NCBI GenBank assembly: GCA_964540815.1
Contig: CAZIOH010000042.1
Span: 1 to 53,661 of the forward strand
Reading direction: 5' to 3'
DNA from: CAZIOH01 sp964540815
Lineage (GTDB): Bacteria > Myxococcota_A > Polyangia > Fen-1088
Length of the DNA stretch: 53,661 bases
The position numbers were made by a program, and so were the translations under genes. The notes below the pieces were generated by a model. It had not been told where the DNA came from and made no database searches. It saw nothing but the letters and a program-made list of their open reading frames with translations. Shown in pieces: positions 24,243-32,959 of this stretch; the first letter of the stretch is position 1; every line of letters begins with the position of its first letter.

Positions 24243-24983
24243 ATGTCGAGCCCCAATGCTCTGGTTGCATGCACCATGGCCGTCGTCCTCGGCATCGCCC
24301 TCGCGAGCCCGCGTCCAGCCGCGGCCGAGAAGCTGGATGCACGCCGGCACTACGAGAAGGCCACGGCGGCCTTCGGGCTCGGCAAGTATGACGAGGCGGC
24401 CCGCGAGTACGAGGCGGCCTTCGAGCTCAAGCCCGATCCCGCGCTGCTGTACAACGCCGCGCAGGCCTGCCGGCTGGCGGGGCGGAGCGCGCGGGCCATC
24501 GAGCTGTATCGCAACTACCTGCGGCTCTACGGTGGCGAGGCGCTGAATTCGGAGGATGCGCGTCAGCACATCGCCCGTCTCGAGGCGGCGCAGAGCGCCG
24601 AGGGCCCCGCGCCCCCAGTTGCCGTGTCGCCCATCGGGGAAACGCCGTCCGCCCCGCAGGGCGTGGCCGGGGGCGTGGGTGCGGCCGGGTCGCTGACCGG
24701 TGACCGGTTGTCGCCCGACGCGCCCGCTGTCTCCCTGGCGCCCCGCCTGGTCCCGGCGGATCCGGGGTCTCCCGCTGGCCCGCCGGCGCTCGGCCTCGGC
24801 GCGCCGGCCCGAGCCGCCACCGCGCCGATGGCGGCAGGTCCCTCGGCCCTCACGGCCAGGCCGGCCTTCTGGGTGATCCTGGCGGCGACCGTCGCGGTGG
24901 TCGCCGGTGGCACCGCGCTGCTGCTCTCGCGGTCCGGAGATCAGGATCCGAAGGCCACCCTCGGAATCGTCAACGCCAATTGA
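24243..24983 (+). CDS. Exported TPR protein with C-terminal membrane segment
   Basis: The protein has 246 residues. A signal peptide spans about 1-28 (MAVVLGIALASPRPAAA). Two TPR-like units lie at about 35-105 (HYEKATAAFGLGKYDEAARE, LLYNAAQACRLAGRSARAIE). A Pro/Ala-rich linker follows (about 120-205), and a hydrophobic segment near the C-terminus (about 212-232, FWVILAATVAVVAGGTALLL). This layout is common in myxobacteria for periplasmic or envelope scaffolds. Its TGA overlaps the TTG start of the next gene, so the two are probably translated together and may act as a pair. Confidence 0.85.
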   Translation: MSSPNALVACTMAVVLGIALASPRPAAAEKLDARRHYEKATAAFGLGKYDEAAREYEAAFELKPDPALLYNAAQACRLAGRSARAIELYRNYLRLYGGEALNSEDARQHIARLEAAQSAEGPAPPVAVSPIGETPSAPQGVAGGVGAAGSLTGDRLSPDAPAVSLAPRLVPADPGSPAGPPALGLGAPARAATAPMAAGPSALTARPAFWVILAATVAVVAGGTALLLSRSGDQDPKATLGIVNAN

Positions 24984-26662
24984 CTTCCCCAACCTCAGCT
25001 CCGCGACGGCCCGCGCTGGTCCTCGTCCTGCTCGTCGGGATCCTCGCGGTCGCGAGCCTCGTCGGTCAGCTCGGTTGCGGACAGATCCGCCCCTGCCGGA
25101 CCGGGACCGTGTTTCTCACCATCCGGCTGTCGGCGGCCGACGGAATCGACCGTCTGTCGATCGACCTCGCGGTGAATGGGGCATCATCCCTGGCCCCGGG
25201 GGAGCTGGCGCTCGCGCCCGGCAACCGCGCGGGCGGAGGGGTCGAGGTGGATTTCCCGAAGGGCTATCCGGCCGGGGCGGAGGTGGTGGTGGTCGTCACC
25301 GCCTGGGCCGGCGCGAATCCCGTCGGGACTCGCTCGGCGCGCCAGACGCTCGCGCCCTCCTGCTCGAGCCTCGAGCTCGACTTCACGACCGACGCCGGCG
25401 CCGGCCGGGACACGCCCGCATCCGACGCGGGAGCGGGAGACGGCGGCGACGCGGACGGGAGCGACAGCGACACCGCCAGGGCGGCGACCGGCGGCCAGGC
25501 CTTCGGCGGTTCGAGCTCGGGCGGAAGTCCAGGCGGGAGCGCCGGCACGAGCGGCGGCGGGAACGGGGGTCTCGTCGGTGCGGGGGGAAGCGGCGGTCTC
25601 GCGGGAGCCGGGAGCGGGGGCGCGGCGGGAGCGGGCACGGGAGCGCCCGGGGGTGGCGCCGGCGCGGCCGGGGCCGGCGGCGGGAGCATGGGCGGAGGCG
25701 CGGGAGGCGCGGGAGGCGCGGGAGGAGGACCGTGCCTCCCGACCGGCCAGGAAGACTGCTCCGACGGCATCGACAACGACTGCAACGGCAACGTCGACTG
25801 CGCCGACGACGCCTGCTCCCCGATCACCGAGTGCGTGTCCGTCGATCCTAAGCTCGGCCCGCTCGGAAACTCCCTCGTCGCCGGTGCCACCTGCCCTGCG
25901 TATGCGCCGACCGGCAAGGTCCTCGACGGGGGCTTGATCGCGGCCGGCTGCACGGGCTGCGCGTGTACCGCCGGGACCGCGGCCATCGCCTGCTCGACCA
26001 CCCTGTCCAGCTTCGATACGGCCGCCGATTGCGGCAATCCGTCCGCGCCCGGTCGCGCCGCCGCCGGCACGGTCGACTCGACCGCGCCGGGTTGCCTCGT
26101 TCCGGACTGGGCGGCCTCGTCGACCGGAGCCCTGTTCGGCTTCCAGATGGACCCATTCCAGGCCAAGCTCAGCGGAGCGTGCGCCCCCACCGGCACCCCG
26201 ACCAAGGGCACTCCGATCTGGACCACGGGCGCGAAGTTCTGCGGCATCCCCCGGGCCGGCGGCGGTTGCCCCGCCGGACAGGCCTGCGTCCCCCGTGAGG
26301 TCGCCGCCGCCGGAACTTGTGCTCTCCTCGACGGCGCACAGACCTGCCCGGCGGGTCTACGCCAAAGCGTCTGGTACACCGGGTTCGTCGATGGTCGCAG
26401 CTGCGGCGCCTGCAGCTGCTCGGCCCCCACCGGCGGGGACTGCAATTCAATGTTGATCGCCGTCGACGGCGACTCCATCTGCCGGGGCGTGACCGGCTAC
26501 CTCCGCAGCAGCAGCCCCCGGCTGTGCGTGGCCGGCCCGACGGGGATCTTGTCGCCCGGCGTGGCCTTCAGCGGAACGCCGGTGGGACCCACCTGCCGCG
26601 CGGTGGCGCCGATGAGCGGCGAGCTCACGGCCACCGGGGCACAGACCCTGTGTTGCTTGTGA
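24980..26662 (+). CDS. Cysteine-rich surface lipoprotein with MopE-like metal-binding motif
   Basis: The protein has 560 residues, starting at a TTG (24980) that overlaps the upstream stop. The N-terminus has a lipoprotein signal (VLLVGILAVASLVGQLGCGQ), then a small beta domain (about 35-140) and a long Gly/Ala-rich linker (about 170-250). The motif DCSDGIDNDCNGNVDCADDA (about 256-275) is the Asp/Asn-rich, two-cysteine unit seen in MopE-like and other myxobacterial surface proteins. The C-terminal 280 residues are cysteine-rich (for example CTGCACTAG and CGACSCSAP), probably disulfide-bonded. Surface location is inferred. No enzymatic motif is visible. Confidence 0.85.
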   Translation: MTSPTSAPRRPALVLVLLVGILAVASLVGQLGCGQIRPCRTGTVFLTIRLSAADGIDRLSIDLAVNGASSLAPGELALAPGNRAGGGVEVDFPKGYPAGAEVVVVVTAWAGANPVGTRSARQTLAPSCSSLELDFTTDAGAGRDTPASDAGAGDGGDADGSDSDTARAATGGQAFGGSSSGGSPGGSAGTSGGGNGGLVGAGGSGGLAGAGSGGAAGAGTGAPGGGAGAAGAGGGSMGGGAGGAGGAGGGPCLPTGQEDCSDGIDNDCNGNVDCADDACSPITECVSVDPKLGPLGNSLVAGATCPAYAPTGKVLDGGLIAAGCTGCACTAGTAAIACSTTLSSFDTAADCGNPSAPGRAAAGTVDSTAPGCLVPDWAASSTGALFGFQMDPFQAKLSGACAPTGTPTKGTPIWTTGAKFCGIPRAGGGCPAGQACVPREVAAAGTCALLDGAQTCPAGLRQSVWYTGFVDGRSCGACSCSAPTGGDCNSMLIAVDGDSICRGVTGYLRSSSPRLCVAGPTGILSPGVAFSGTPVGPTCRAVAPMSGELTATGAQTLCCL

Positions 26663-26746
26663 CCACCACCGGCTGAAGCGAAATCGGCCAGACCCGCCCC
26701 AGGTGCGTTAGAATCGTCGCGACTGGCTGTCGAGCCGGGGAGACAG

Positions 26747-28351
26747 GTGTCGCTTCGAACAACTGGATTCGGTCCACGGCAGAGAAAGCTCGCGATTGGC
26801 TGCGCGCTGGCGGCGTTCGCCGCTGGCGGGTGCCCTTCGATTCACCCCACCCCGGTAGCAGACCCGACACTCCCGGGAGCCGTGCGCGGGCCCGACGCTG
26901 GCTCCCCGGGCCTCGACGCGTCGTCCTCCGCGGACCTCGACGCGGGCTTCGAGCTCGCCCCGCGCGAGGCCGTGGGAACGATGGCGTGCGGCAACGGGCG
27001 CCTCGATCCCGGGGAGGCCTGCGACGACGGCAACCAGCGCGACCAGGACGGGTGCTCCCGCGACTGCCGCCGCATCGAGCCGGACTTCGCGTGCCCCATG
27101 CCAGGCTTGCCGTGCATCTACCAGGTCAAGTGTGGCGACGGCGTGCTCGGCGGGAGCGAACGATGCGATCCGCCCAGCGTCGGCCACGGGTGCTCCCTGG
27201 CCTGCCAGGTCGAGCCAGGATGGGTCTGCGATGCGCCCGCCGCATGCCACCAGACGGTGTGCGGCGATCGACGCACCGAAGGAGCCGAGGCGTGTGACGA
27301 TGGCAACCAGATCGATGGCGATGGCTGCTCCGCCAGCTGCAGCCTCGAGCCGGACTGCACCTCGGGGACCTGCGGGTCGAAGTGCGGGGACGGGCTCACG
27401 CTCCTTCCGGAGGCCTGTGACGACGGGAACCAGTCCGACGGCGACGGGTGCGCGCACGACTGCACGATCGAGCCGGGGTGGACTTGCAGGGCCGATGCCG
27501 AGAGTCCTCCCGCGGAGCTCGCCCTGCGGGTGGTCTACCGGGACTTCATCAGCTTTCCGATCGGCGGGGGCGTCCGCCACCCCGACTTCGAGCGCTTCGG
27601 CGGGATGGGGGTGACGCCGATGCTGGTCAAGCCTGTCCTCGATCCGACCGGGAAGCCCATCATGGACGGCCGCTGCACCGCGCCCGGGATCACTCCGCTG
27701 TGCCCGTACGATCAGCAACTCACCACGGCGGCGAACTTCGATGCGTGGTACCACGACACACCGGGCGTCAACATCCCCATCGCCGGCGTGCTTCGCTTGC
27801 CCCGGACGGCCGCCGGGGACTACATCTATGACTCGGGGACCATGGGCTTTTATCCGATCGACGGTCAGGCATGGACCCTGCCGCCGGCGCGCGAGGCTCC
27901 CGCCATGGCCGACGCCACGATCAACGACGGGGGCCTGCACAACTTCGGGTTCACCACCGAGATTCGCTACTTCCTGCAGTACCGGGGGGGCGAGTCCCTG
28001 GTCTTCAGCGGCGACGACGACATGTGGATCTTTCTCAACCGGCACCTGGCGCTCGACGTCGGAGGGTTGCACACCCGCACCGAGCGCACGTTGAGCGTGG
28101 ACGGAAATGCTGCCGCCTGGGGCCTCACCCCAGGCGGGCTCTACGAGCTCGCGCTGTTCCACGCCGAGCGCCACAGCGCCGGCTCGAACTTCAAGTTGAC
28201 CCTGACTGGCTTCGCGCCGAGCTCGAGCGCCTGCCACTCGACCTGCGGCGACGGCGTGGTGGCCTCCCCGGTCGAGCAATGCGACGACGGCAACACCCTC
28301 GACGGCGACGGCTGCTCCCACGACTGTCGCCACGAGCTCGTGATTCCTTAG
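26747..28351 (+). CDS. Fibro-slime domain lipoprotein with DUF4215 cysteine repeats
   Basis: The protein has 534 residues, starting at GTG 26747. A lipobox region is visible (LAAFAAGGC). DUF4215-type repeats of the form CGxGxxxxxEACDDGNxxDxDGCxxxC occur at about 85-235 (for example EACDDGNQRDQDGCSRDC) and once more near the C-terminus (EQCDDGNTLDGDGCSHDC). Between them, residues about 260-490 form a fibro-slime/PA14-like domain: VVYRDFISF, FDAWYHDTPGVN, FTTEIRYFLQYRGGESLVF and SGDDDMWIFLNRHLALDVGG. Such proteins occur on the surfaces of myxobacteria and slime moulds and may bind carbohydrate. The SGDDD motif likely binds calcium. Confidence 0.92.
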   Translation: MSLRTTGFGPRQRKLAIGCALAAFAAGGCPSIHPTPVADPTLPGAVRGPDAGSPGLDASSSADLDAGFELAPREAVGTMACGNGRLDPGEACDDGNQRDQDGCSRDCRRIEPDFACPMPGLPCIYQVKCGDGVLGGSERCDPPSVGHGCSLACQVEPGWVCDAPAACHQTVCGDRRTEGAEACDDGNQIDGDGCSASCSLEPDCTSGTCGSKCGDGLTLLPEACDDGNQSDGDGCAHDCTIEPGWTCRADAESPPAELALRVVYRDFISFPIGGGVRHPDFERFGGMGVTPMLVKPVLDPTGKPIMDGRCTAPGITPLCPYDQQLTTAANFDAWYHDTPGVNIPIAGVLRLPRTAAGDYIYDSGTMGFYPIDGQAWTLPPAREAPAMADATINDGGLHNFGFTTEIRYFLQYRGGESLVFSGDDDMWIFLNRHLALDVGGLHTRTERTLSVDGNAAAWGLTPGGLYELALFHAERHSAGSNFKLTLTGFAPSSSACHSTCGDGVVASPVEQCDDGNTLDGDGCSHDCRHELVIP

Positions 28352-28659
28352 AGCCCGTCACACCCCGTGGCCGTGATGGTCGGCGTGATCGTTGCCGTGG
28401 CCGTGCCCATGGTCGTTGACGTGCACGTGAACGTCAACGCAACCGTGGGCGTGGTCGACTGGGTAGCTTCGTGAGATGCCGTGCGGATCACGCGAGAATC
28501 CTGCGCGATCGGCATCCTGCGACCACTTGAACCGCCATTCGGTCACGATCGCGATCACGGGGGGGATCACGTTCACGTGCACGGCCCACGATCAGGGGGC
28601 CGGCCACGATCACGGTCACGGGTCGTGACGAACCTTCTCGGGACGGGCCGTCGCCCGCC
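28352..28659. other. Palindrome-rich intergenic region between convergent genes
   Basis: These 308 bases separate two convergent genes. GTTGACGT at 28415-28422 and ACGTCAAC at 28431-28438 form an 8-bp stem. CGTGCACGTGAAC at 28420-28432 recurs inverted as GTTCACGTGCACG at 28571-28583. CACGATCACG-like words repeat through the right half. Read on the minus strand the left half could encode a His-rich peptide (HGHGHGNDHADHHGHG), but without a credible start or homologue. A two-way terminator role is plausible; no T-run is present. Confidence 0.5.
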
Positions 28660-30774
28660 TCAGCGGCAGGCGCCGTTGAGGCAGCCGAAGAACGAGCAGA
28701 ACTGCGGAGCGGATGGCTGGCAGGCTCCCGCGCCGTCGCAGATGGGGGCGGGGGTGACGCTGAAGAAGCCATTGCACGTGGCGGCTCCGCAGGCCGTGCC
28801 GGCGGCGCGCACCGCGCAGGCCCCGGCCCGGCACATCCCCGTCTGGCCGCAGGGCGATTGCGCGCTGGCGGCGCAGACACCCTGGGGATCGGGGGTGCCG
28901 TCGCTGACGGCCCGGCAGGTGCCGACGCTGCCCCCGACGTTGCAGGCGGTGCAGGCCCCCTTGCAGGTGGTGTCGCAGCAGACCCCCTGCGCGCAGTGGG
29001 TCGAGCTGCACTCGGAGCCCGCGCTGCACGCCTGGCCGTTGTTCTTGAGCCCACACGAGCCGTTGGTGCAGACGAAGCCCGCGGCACACTCGGCGCTGGT
29101 GGAGCAGTTGGCGAAGCACTTGGTCCCCGTGCAGACGAACGGACTGCAGCCGCGCGTCGTGGGTGTGGCGCACTGCCCGGCGGCGGTGCAGGTGGCGGCC
29201 GGCGTGTAGGTTCCACCGCTGCACTTCTCGCCGGCGCAGGCGGTCCCGGCCGGATACTTCTGGCAGGCGCCCCCCCCGTCACACAGCCCGTTCGCGCCGC
29301 AGGCAGCCTTTCCCTGGTCGACGCAGGTCTTGCGCGGATCGGCGGTGCCGGCGGCGGCGTTCATGCAGCGGCCGAGCGAGCCCGCGAGCCCGCAGGACCG
29401 GCAAGGACCCGTGCACGCCGACTCGCAGCACACCCCGTCCACGCACGCGGCCGAGGCGCACTCGGCCGCGGCGGCGCAGACCTGCCCGTTCGCCTTCTTG
29501 CCGCTGCACTGCCCGACGGTCATCCCGCCCACCACCGACGAGACGCACGGGTGTCCCGCGATGCAGTCCGCGTCGGAGGCGCAGGTTCGATTGCAGGCTC
29601 CGGCGGCGCAGCGGAAGGGCGAACAATCGACCTCCTGTGGGGCGCGGCAGTTGCCAATCCCGTCGCACAGCTGCGCAGGGCTCTGGGTGGCGTCGCCCGC
29701 GCAGACGGAGGGACCACAGAGCGTGGTGGCCGGAAACTTCGCGCAGGCGCCGAGCCCATCGCACCGTCCGGTCGCCCCACAGGTCGCGGGGGCGCTCTCC
29801 TTGCAGAAGTCGGGATCGGGCAAGCCGACCGCGAGCAGCCCGCAGGTCCCCTCCTTGCCCGGCTGGTTGCACGACATGCACTCGCCGGCGCAGGCCACGT
29901 TGCAGCAGACCCCGTCGACGCAGAACCCGCTCGCGCAGCGATCGTTGGTCTGGCAGACCTGCCCGTTCAGGGCCTTGCCGCAGGCATTGTTCACGCACTG
30001 CTGGCCGGCAGCGCACTCGGCGTTGGTGGTACACGAGGTGGCGCAGTCGTTGGTCGTTGGGCTACACGTGTACGGAAAGCAGGGCGTGAGCGGGGAAGGC
30101 GCGCAGGCACCATTCCCATCGCAAGCGAAGCCGCCCGTGATGCCGTCTCCGGCGCACTTGCCCCCCTTGCAAGGCGTGCGGGCGAGGTGCAGCCGACAGG
30201 CCCCGTCGCCGTCACAGGTTCCGTCGGTCCCGCAGGTCGACGGCGCGGTGATCGGACACTCGGTCGGATCGGTCGGTGCCAGGCCGGCGGGGACCGGGAG
30301 ACATTGCCCCTCGTTGCCCGGCAAGGCACAGGACAGGCACGTCCCGTTGCACGCGGAGGCGCAGCACACCCCGTCGGTGCAGAACCCGCTCGCGCATTCG
30401 TTGTCGCAGGTGCAAGCCGCCGAGTTCGGGGTGGTGGCGGCTGCGCCCGCCGTGACGCAGCGGCCGTCCGCGGAAGGCTCGAGGACCTGTTGCGTATCCG
30501 GGCCCAGCGCCGCGTCCGAGGGCGAATCCACGCCGAAGGGGATCGCGCGTGCCCCCCCACATCCCAGGGACCCCAGGCAGACCAGAAAAACCAGGAAGAC
30601 CAGGAAAACTGGGAAAACCGGGCTCGGCGCGAGACCTTCGGCAAGGGCGAAGACCCGCAGCACGCGGGGGGGACCCGAAACCTCGCCGAGCGCCGCGGGA
30701 GCACGTGGAGCCCGAGCGATCCGGGCTTCGATGCACGGCGGAGAGGAGGTCACAGGTGGTCTTTTCGCGCACAC
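28660..30774 (-). CDS. Cysteine-repeat surface lipoprotein
   Basis: The frame has 704 residues. The hydrophobic segment FPVFLVFLVFLVCLGSLGC at about 54-73 is a lipoprotein signal, followed by Gly-Gly. The 50 residues before it make the 30774 start doubtful; an in-frame GTG about 40 codons in would give a normal signal. The mature part is built of repeating cysteine units of about 110 residues: a C-rich hairpin such as SGFCVDGVCCNVACAGECMS, then CNQPGKEGTC, and a CDGxGxC stretch. Five or more such units are visible. They match the cysteine-rich repeats of myxobacterial exported proteins. No enzyme motif is seen; adhesion or matrix roles are inferred. Confidence 0.88.
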   Translation of the reverse strand: MCAKRPPVTSSPPCIEARIARAPRAPAALGEVSGPPRVLRVFALAEGLAPSPVFPVFLVFLVFLVCLGSLGCGGARAIPFGVDSPSDAALGPDTQQVLEPSADGRCVTAGAAATTPNSAACTCDNECASGFCTDGVCCASACNGTCLSCALPGNEGQCLPVPAGLAPTDPTECPITAPSTCGTDGTCDGDGACRLHLARTPCKGGKCAGDGITGGFACDGNGACAPSPLTPCFPYTCSPTTNDCATSCTTNAECAAGQQCVNNACGKALNGQVCQTNDRCASGFCVDGVCCNVACAGECMSCNQPGKEGTCGLLAVGLPDPDFCKESAPATCGATGRCDGLGACAKFPATTLCGPSVCAGDATQSPAQLCDGIGNCRAPQEVDCSPFRCAAGACNRTCASDADCIAGHPCVSSVVGGMTVGQCSGKKANGQVCAAAAECASAACVDGVCCESACTGPCRSCGLAGSLGRCMNAAAGTADPRKTCVDQGKAACGANGLCDGGGACQKYPAGTACAGEKCSGGTYTPAATCTAAGQCATPTTRGCSPFVCTGTKCFANCSTSAECAAGFVCTNGSCGLKNNGQACSAGSECSSTHCAQGVCCDTTCKGACTACNVGGSVGTCRAVSDGTPDPQGVCAASAQSPCGQTGMCRAGACAVRAAGTACGAATCNGFFSVTPAPICDGAGACQPSAPQFCSFFGCLNGACR

Positions 30775-30970
30775 ATCTCACTCCGACAAGGGCAAAGCGG
30801 CTGGCGAAGCTTCGAATCAGGAATTCCACGACGTCCCGCGTGACGAAACGCCGAGGGCTCCGCGGTCCTTCCAAGATGGTTGCTGAGCTGCCCGATGCCA
30901 ACCAGCGGCGAACAACGCCCCGCGTTCGCGATACCTTTACAACCCCGGCCTCGCCCGACAAGATTCGCCG

Positions 30971-32878
30971 GTGCCAGACACCCTCTCGCGCCTTTCTGCT
31001 GCCGAGGTCTCGAGCGCCGCGGTGCGTCTCGCCCTCGCCGCGTGCGCGGGCGCTGTCCTCGCGCTGACGCTCGGCTGCGCCCACCCGCACCCGGCCGCGG
31101 GCACCGGCCTGTCCGCGGCGGCGGCGTCCACGGGCGCGGCGGGATCGGCCCCGGTCCCCGAGCTCGCCCGCCTCTTCGATGACTACTACGAGGAGAGCCT
31201 GGCCCTCGACCCGGTCACCGCGACCACCCTCGGCGATCACCGCTATGACGATCGGATGGCCAACGACATCTCCGAGGCCTTCCGGGAGCGCCTCGGGGAG
31301 GTGGCGCACCGGTTCCTGGCCCGCCTCGGGGCCATCTCTCCCGCCGGGCTGACCGGCGAGGACCGCCTCGGCTACGAGCTCTTGCACCGGGAGCTCACCG
31401 ATCGCCTGGAGGGACTGACCTTCCCCGATCATCTCCTCGCCCTGACCCACATCTCGGGCCAGCCGGTCGACTTTCCCATCATGGGCTCGGGCGGCGGGGT
31501 TCATCCCTTCGAGACCGCAGCCGACTACGATCACTTCCTGCGGCGGATGGACGACTTCGTGGTCTGGGTGGACACCGCCATCGCGAACATGCGTCGCGGA
31601 ATCGGGCTCGGGGTCGTGCACCCCCGGCCGGTGATCGAGAAGCTCCTGCCACAGCTCGATGCCCAGGTGGTGGCCAATCCGGAGGACAGCATCTTCTTCG
31701 CGCCGCTGCGGCACTTCCCGCCCGCGGTCGGCGCGGCCGACCGGGCGCGCCTCGAGCTCGCTTACCGCTCCAAGATCCGTCAGCTCCTGGTCCCGACCTA
31801 CCGCCGCCTGCGGACGTTCCTCGCGGACGACTATCTCCCGCACTGCCGCACGACGGTGGCCATCGAGAGCCTGCCGAACGGCGTCGCCTACTATGCCTAC
31901 CGTGTGCGCACGTCCACCACCACGCGGCAGACGCCGGACCAGATCTTCCAGGTGGGGGAGAGCGAGGTGGCGCGCATCGAAGGAGAGCTCGACAAGGTGC
32001 GGACCCGCGCCGGGTTCAAGGGAGATCTGCCTGCCTTCGCCCGCGCGCTCGCCAGCGCGCCCGGCGGCGCCACCACCCGCGAGGGTCTGATCGCGAGCTA
32101 CGAGGATCTGCGCGGCCGGGTATGGGGGGCGCTGCCCTCGCTGTTCGGGCGACTCCCCCGCGCGCCCTTCCAGATTCGGCCCATCGAGGCCTTTCGCGAG
32201 GACTCGGCTCCCTCCCAGTACCAGCAGCCGAGCCCGGATGGCTCGCGCGCAGGCGTCTTCTTCGTGAACGCAGGCGACATCGCCAAGGGAAGATCGATGC
32301 GGGTCTCGGAGACCCTCTTCCTGCACGAGGCGGTTCCCGGCCACCACATGCAGATCGCTCTGCAATACGAGAACACCAACCTCCCGAAGTTCCATCGCCT
32401 GCTCGGCTATACCGCCTTCGTGGAAGGGTGGGCCCTCTACGCCGAGTCTCTCGGGCCCGAGCTCGGCCTCTTCCGCGATCCGACCCAGCAGATCGAGCAC
32501 CTCGGGGCCGAAATGCTCCGCGCGGTCCGGCTGGTGGTCGATACCGGCCTACACCACCGCGGGTGGTCCCGCGAGAAGGCCATCGACTACTACAAGAAGC
32601 ATGTCCTCTCCACCAGCGAGGACGTGGCGGCCAGCGCGGAGCTCGAGATCGATCGCTACATCGCCTGGCCCGCCCAGGCCCTCGCCTACAAGACCGGGCA
32701 GCTCGAGCTGGCGGCGCTGCGCGCGCGGGCCTCTCGGGAGCTGGGCGGAGCGTTCGACGTGCGGGCGTTTCACGACCAGATCCTCCGCGAAGGGCCTTTG
32801 CCTCTCGACATTCTGGAAACACAGATCGACGATTGGGCAACATCTCGTGGCGCCGGAGCGGGCCCCTCCCCCCACTGA
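30971..32878 (+). CDS. DUF885-family lipoprotein, predicted metallopeptidase
   Basis: The protein has 635 residues, starting at GTG 30971. A signal peptide is visible (ALAACAGAVLALTLGC, lipobox LGC at about 35). The DUF885 domain fills the rest: LARLFDDYYEESLALDPVTA at the start, NGVAYYAYRVRTSTT in the middle, and the diagnostic FLHEAVPGHHMQIALQYE, which holds the His-Glu zinc-type ligands, followed by the family stretch with EGWALYAESLG. The family is related to metallopeptidases but substrates are generally unknown. The location is periplasmic or outer membrane by its signal. It is divergent from the cysteine-repeat lipoprotein, with 196 bases between. Confidence 0.93.
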   Translation: MPDTLSRLSAAEVSSAAVRLALAACAGAVLALTLGCAHPHPAAGTGLSAAAASTGAAGSAPVPELARLFDDYYEESLALDPVTATTLGDHRYDDRMANDISEAFRERLGEVAHRFLARLGAISPAGLTGEDRLGYELLHRELTDRLEGLTFPDHLLALTHISGQPVDFPIMGSGGGVHPFETAADYDHFLRRMDDFVVWVDTAIANMRRGIGLGVVHPRPVIEKLLPQLDAQVVANPEDSIFFAPLRHFPPAVGAADRARLELAYRSKIRQLLVPTYRRLRTFLADDYLPHCRTTVAIESLPNGVAYYAYRVRTSTTTRQTPDQIFQVGESEVARIEGELDKVRTRAGFKGDLPAFARALASAPGGATTREGLIASYEDLRGRVWGALPSLFGRLPRAPFQIRPIEAFREDSAPSQYQQPSPDGSRAGVFFVNAGDIAKGRSMRVSETLFLHEAVPGHHMQIALQYENTNLPKFHRLLGYTAFVEGWALYAESLGPELGLFRDPTQQIEHLGAEMLRAVRLVVDTGLHHRGWSREKAIDYYKKHVLSTSEDVAASAELEIDRYIAWPAQALAYKTGQLELAALRARASRELGGAFDVRAFHDQILREGPLPLDILETQIDDWATSRGAGAGPSPH

Positions 32879-32959
32879 CCGGCTCCCCCCTCTGACCGGG
32901 CCTTGAGCCTCGACCGGTGCCTGCTAAGGTTCGGGACCTAGGCCAGGGAAGGGGGTTGC

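Noticed and set aside
28358..28582. Minus-strand His-rich 74-codon frame as a gene
   Set aside because: There is no ribosome site, the start is inside a repeat, and no homologue is recognised. Kept only as an observation.
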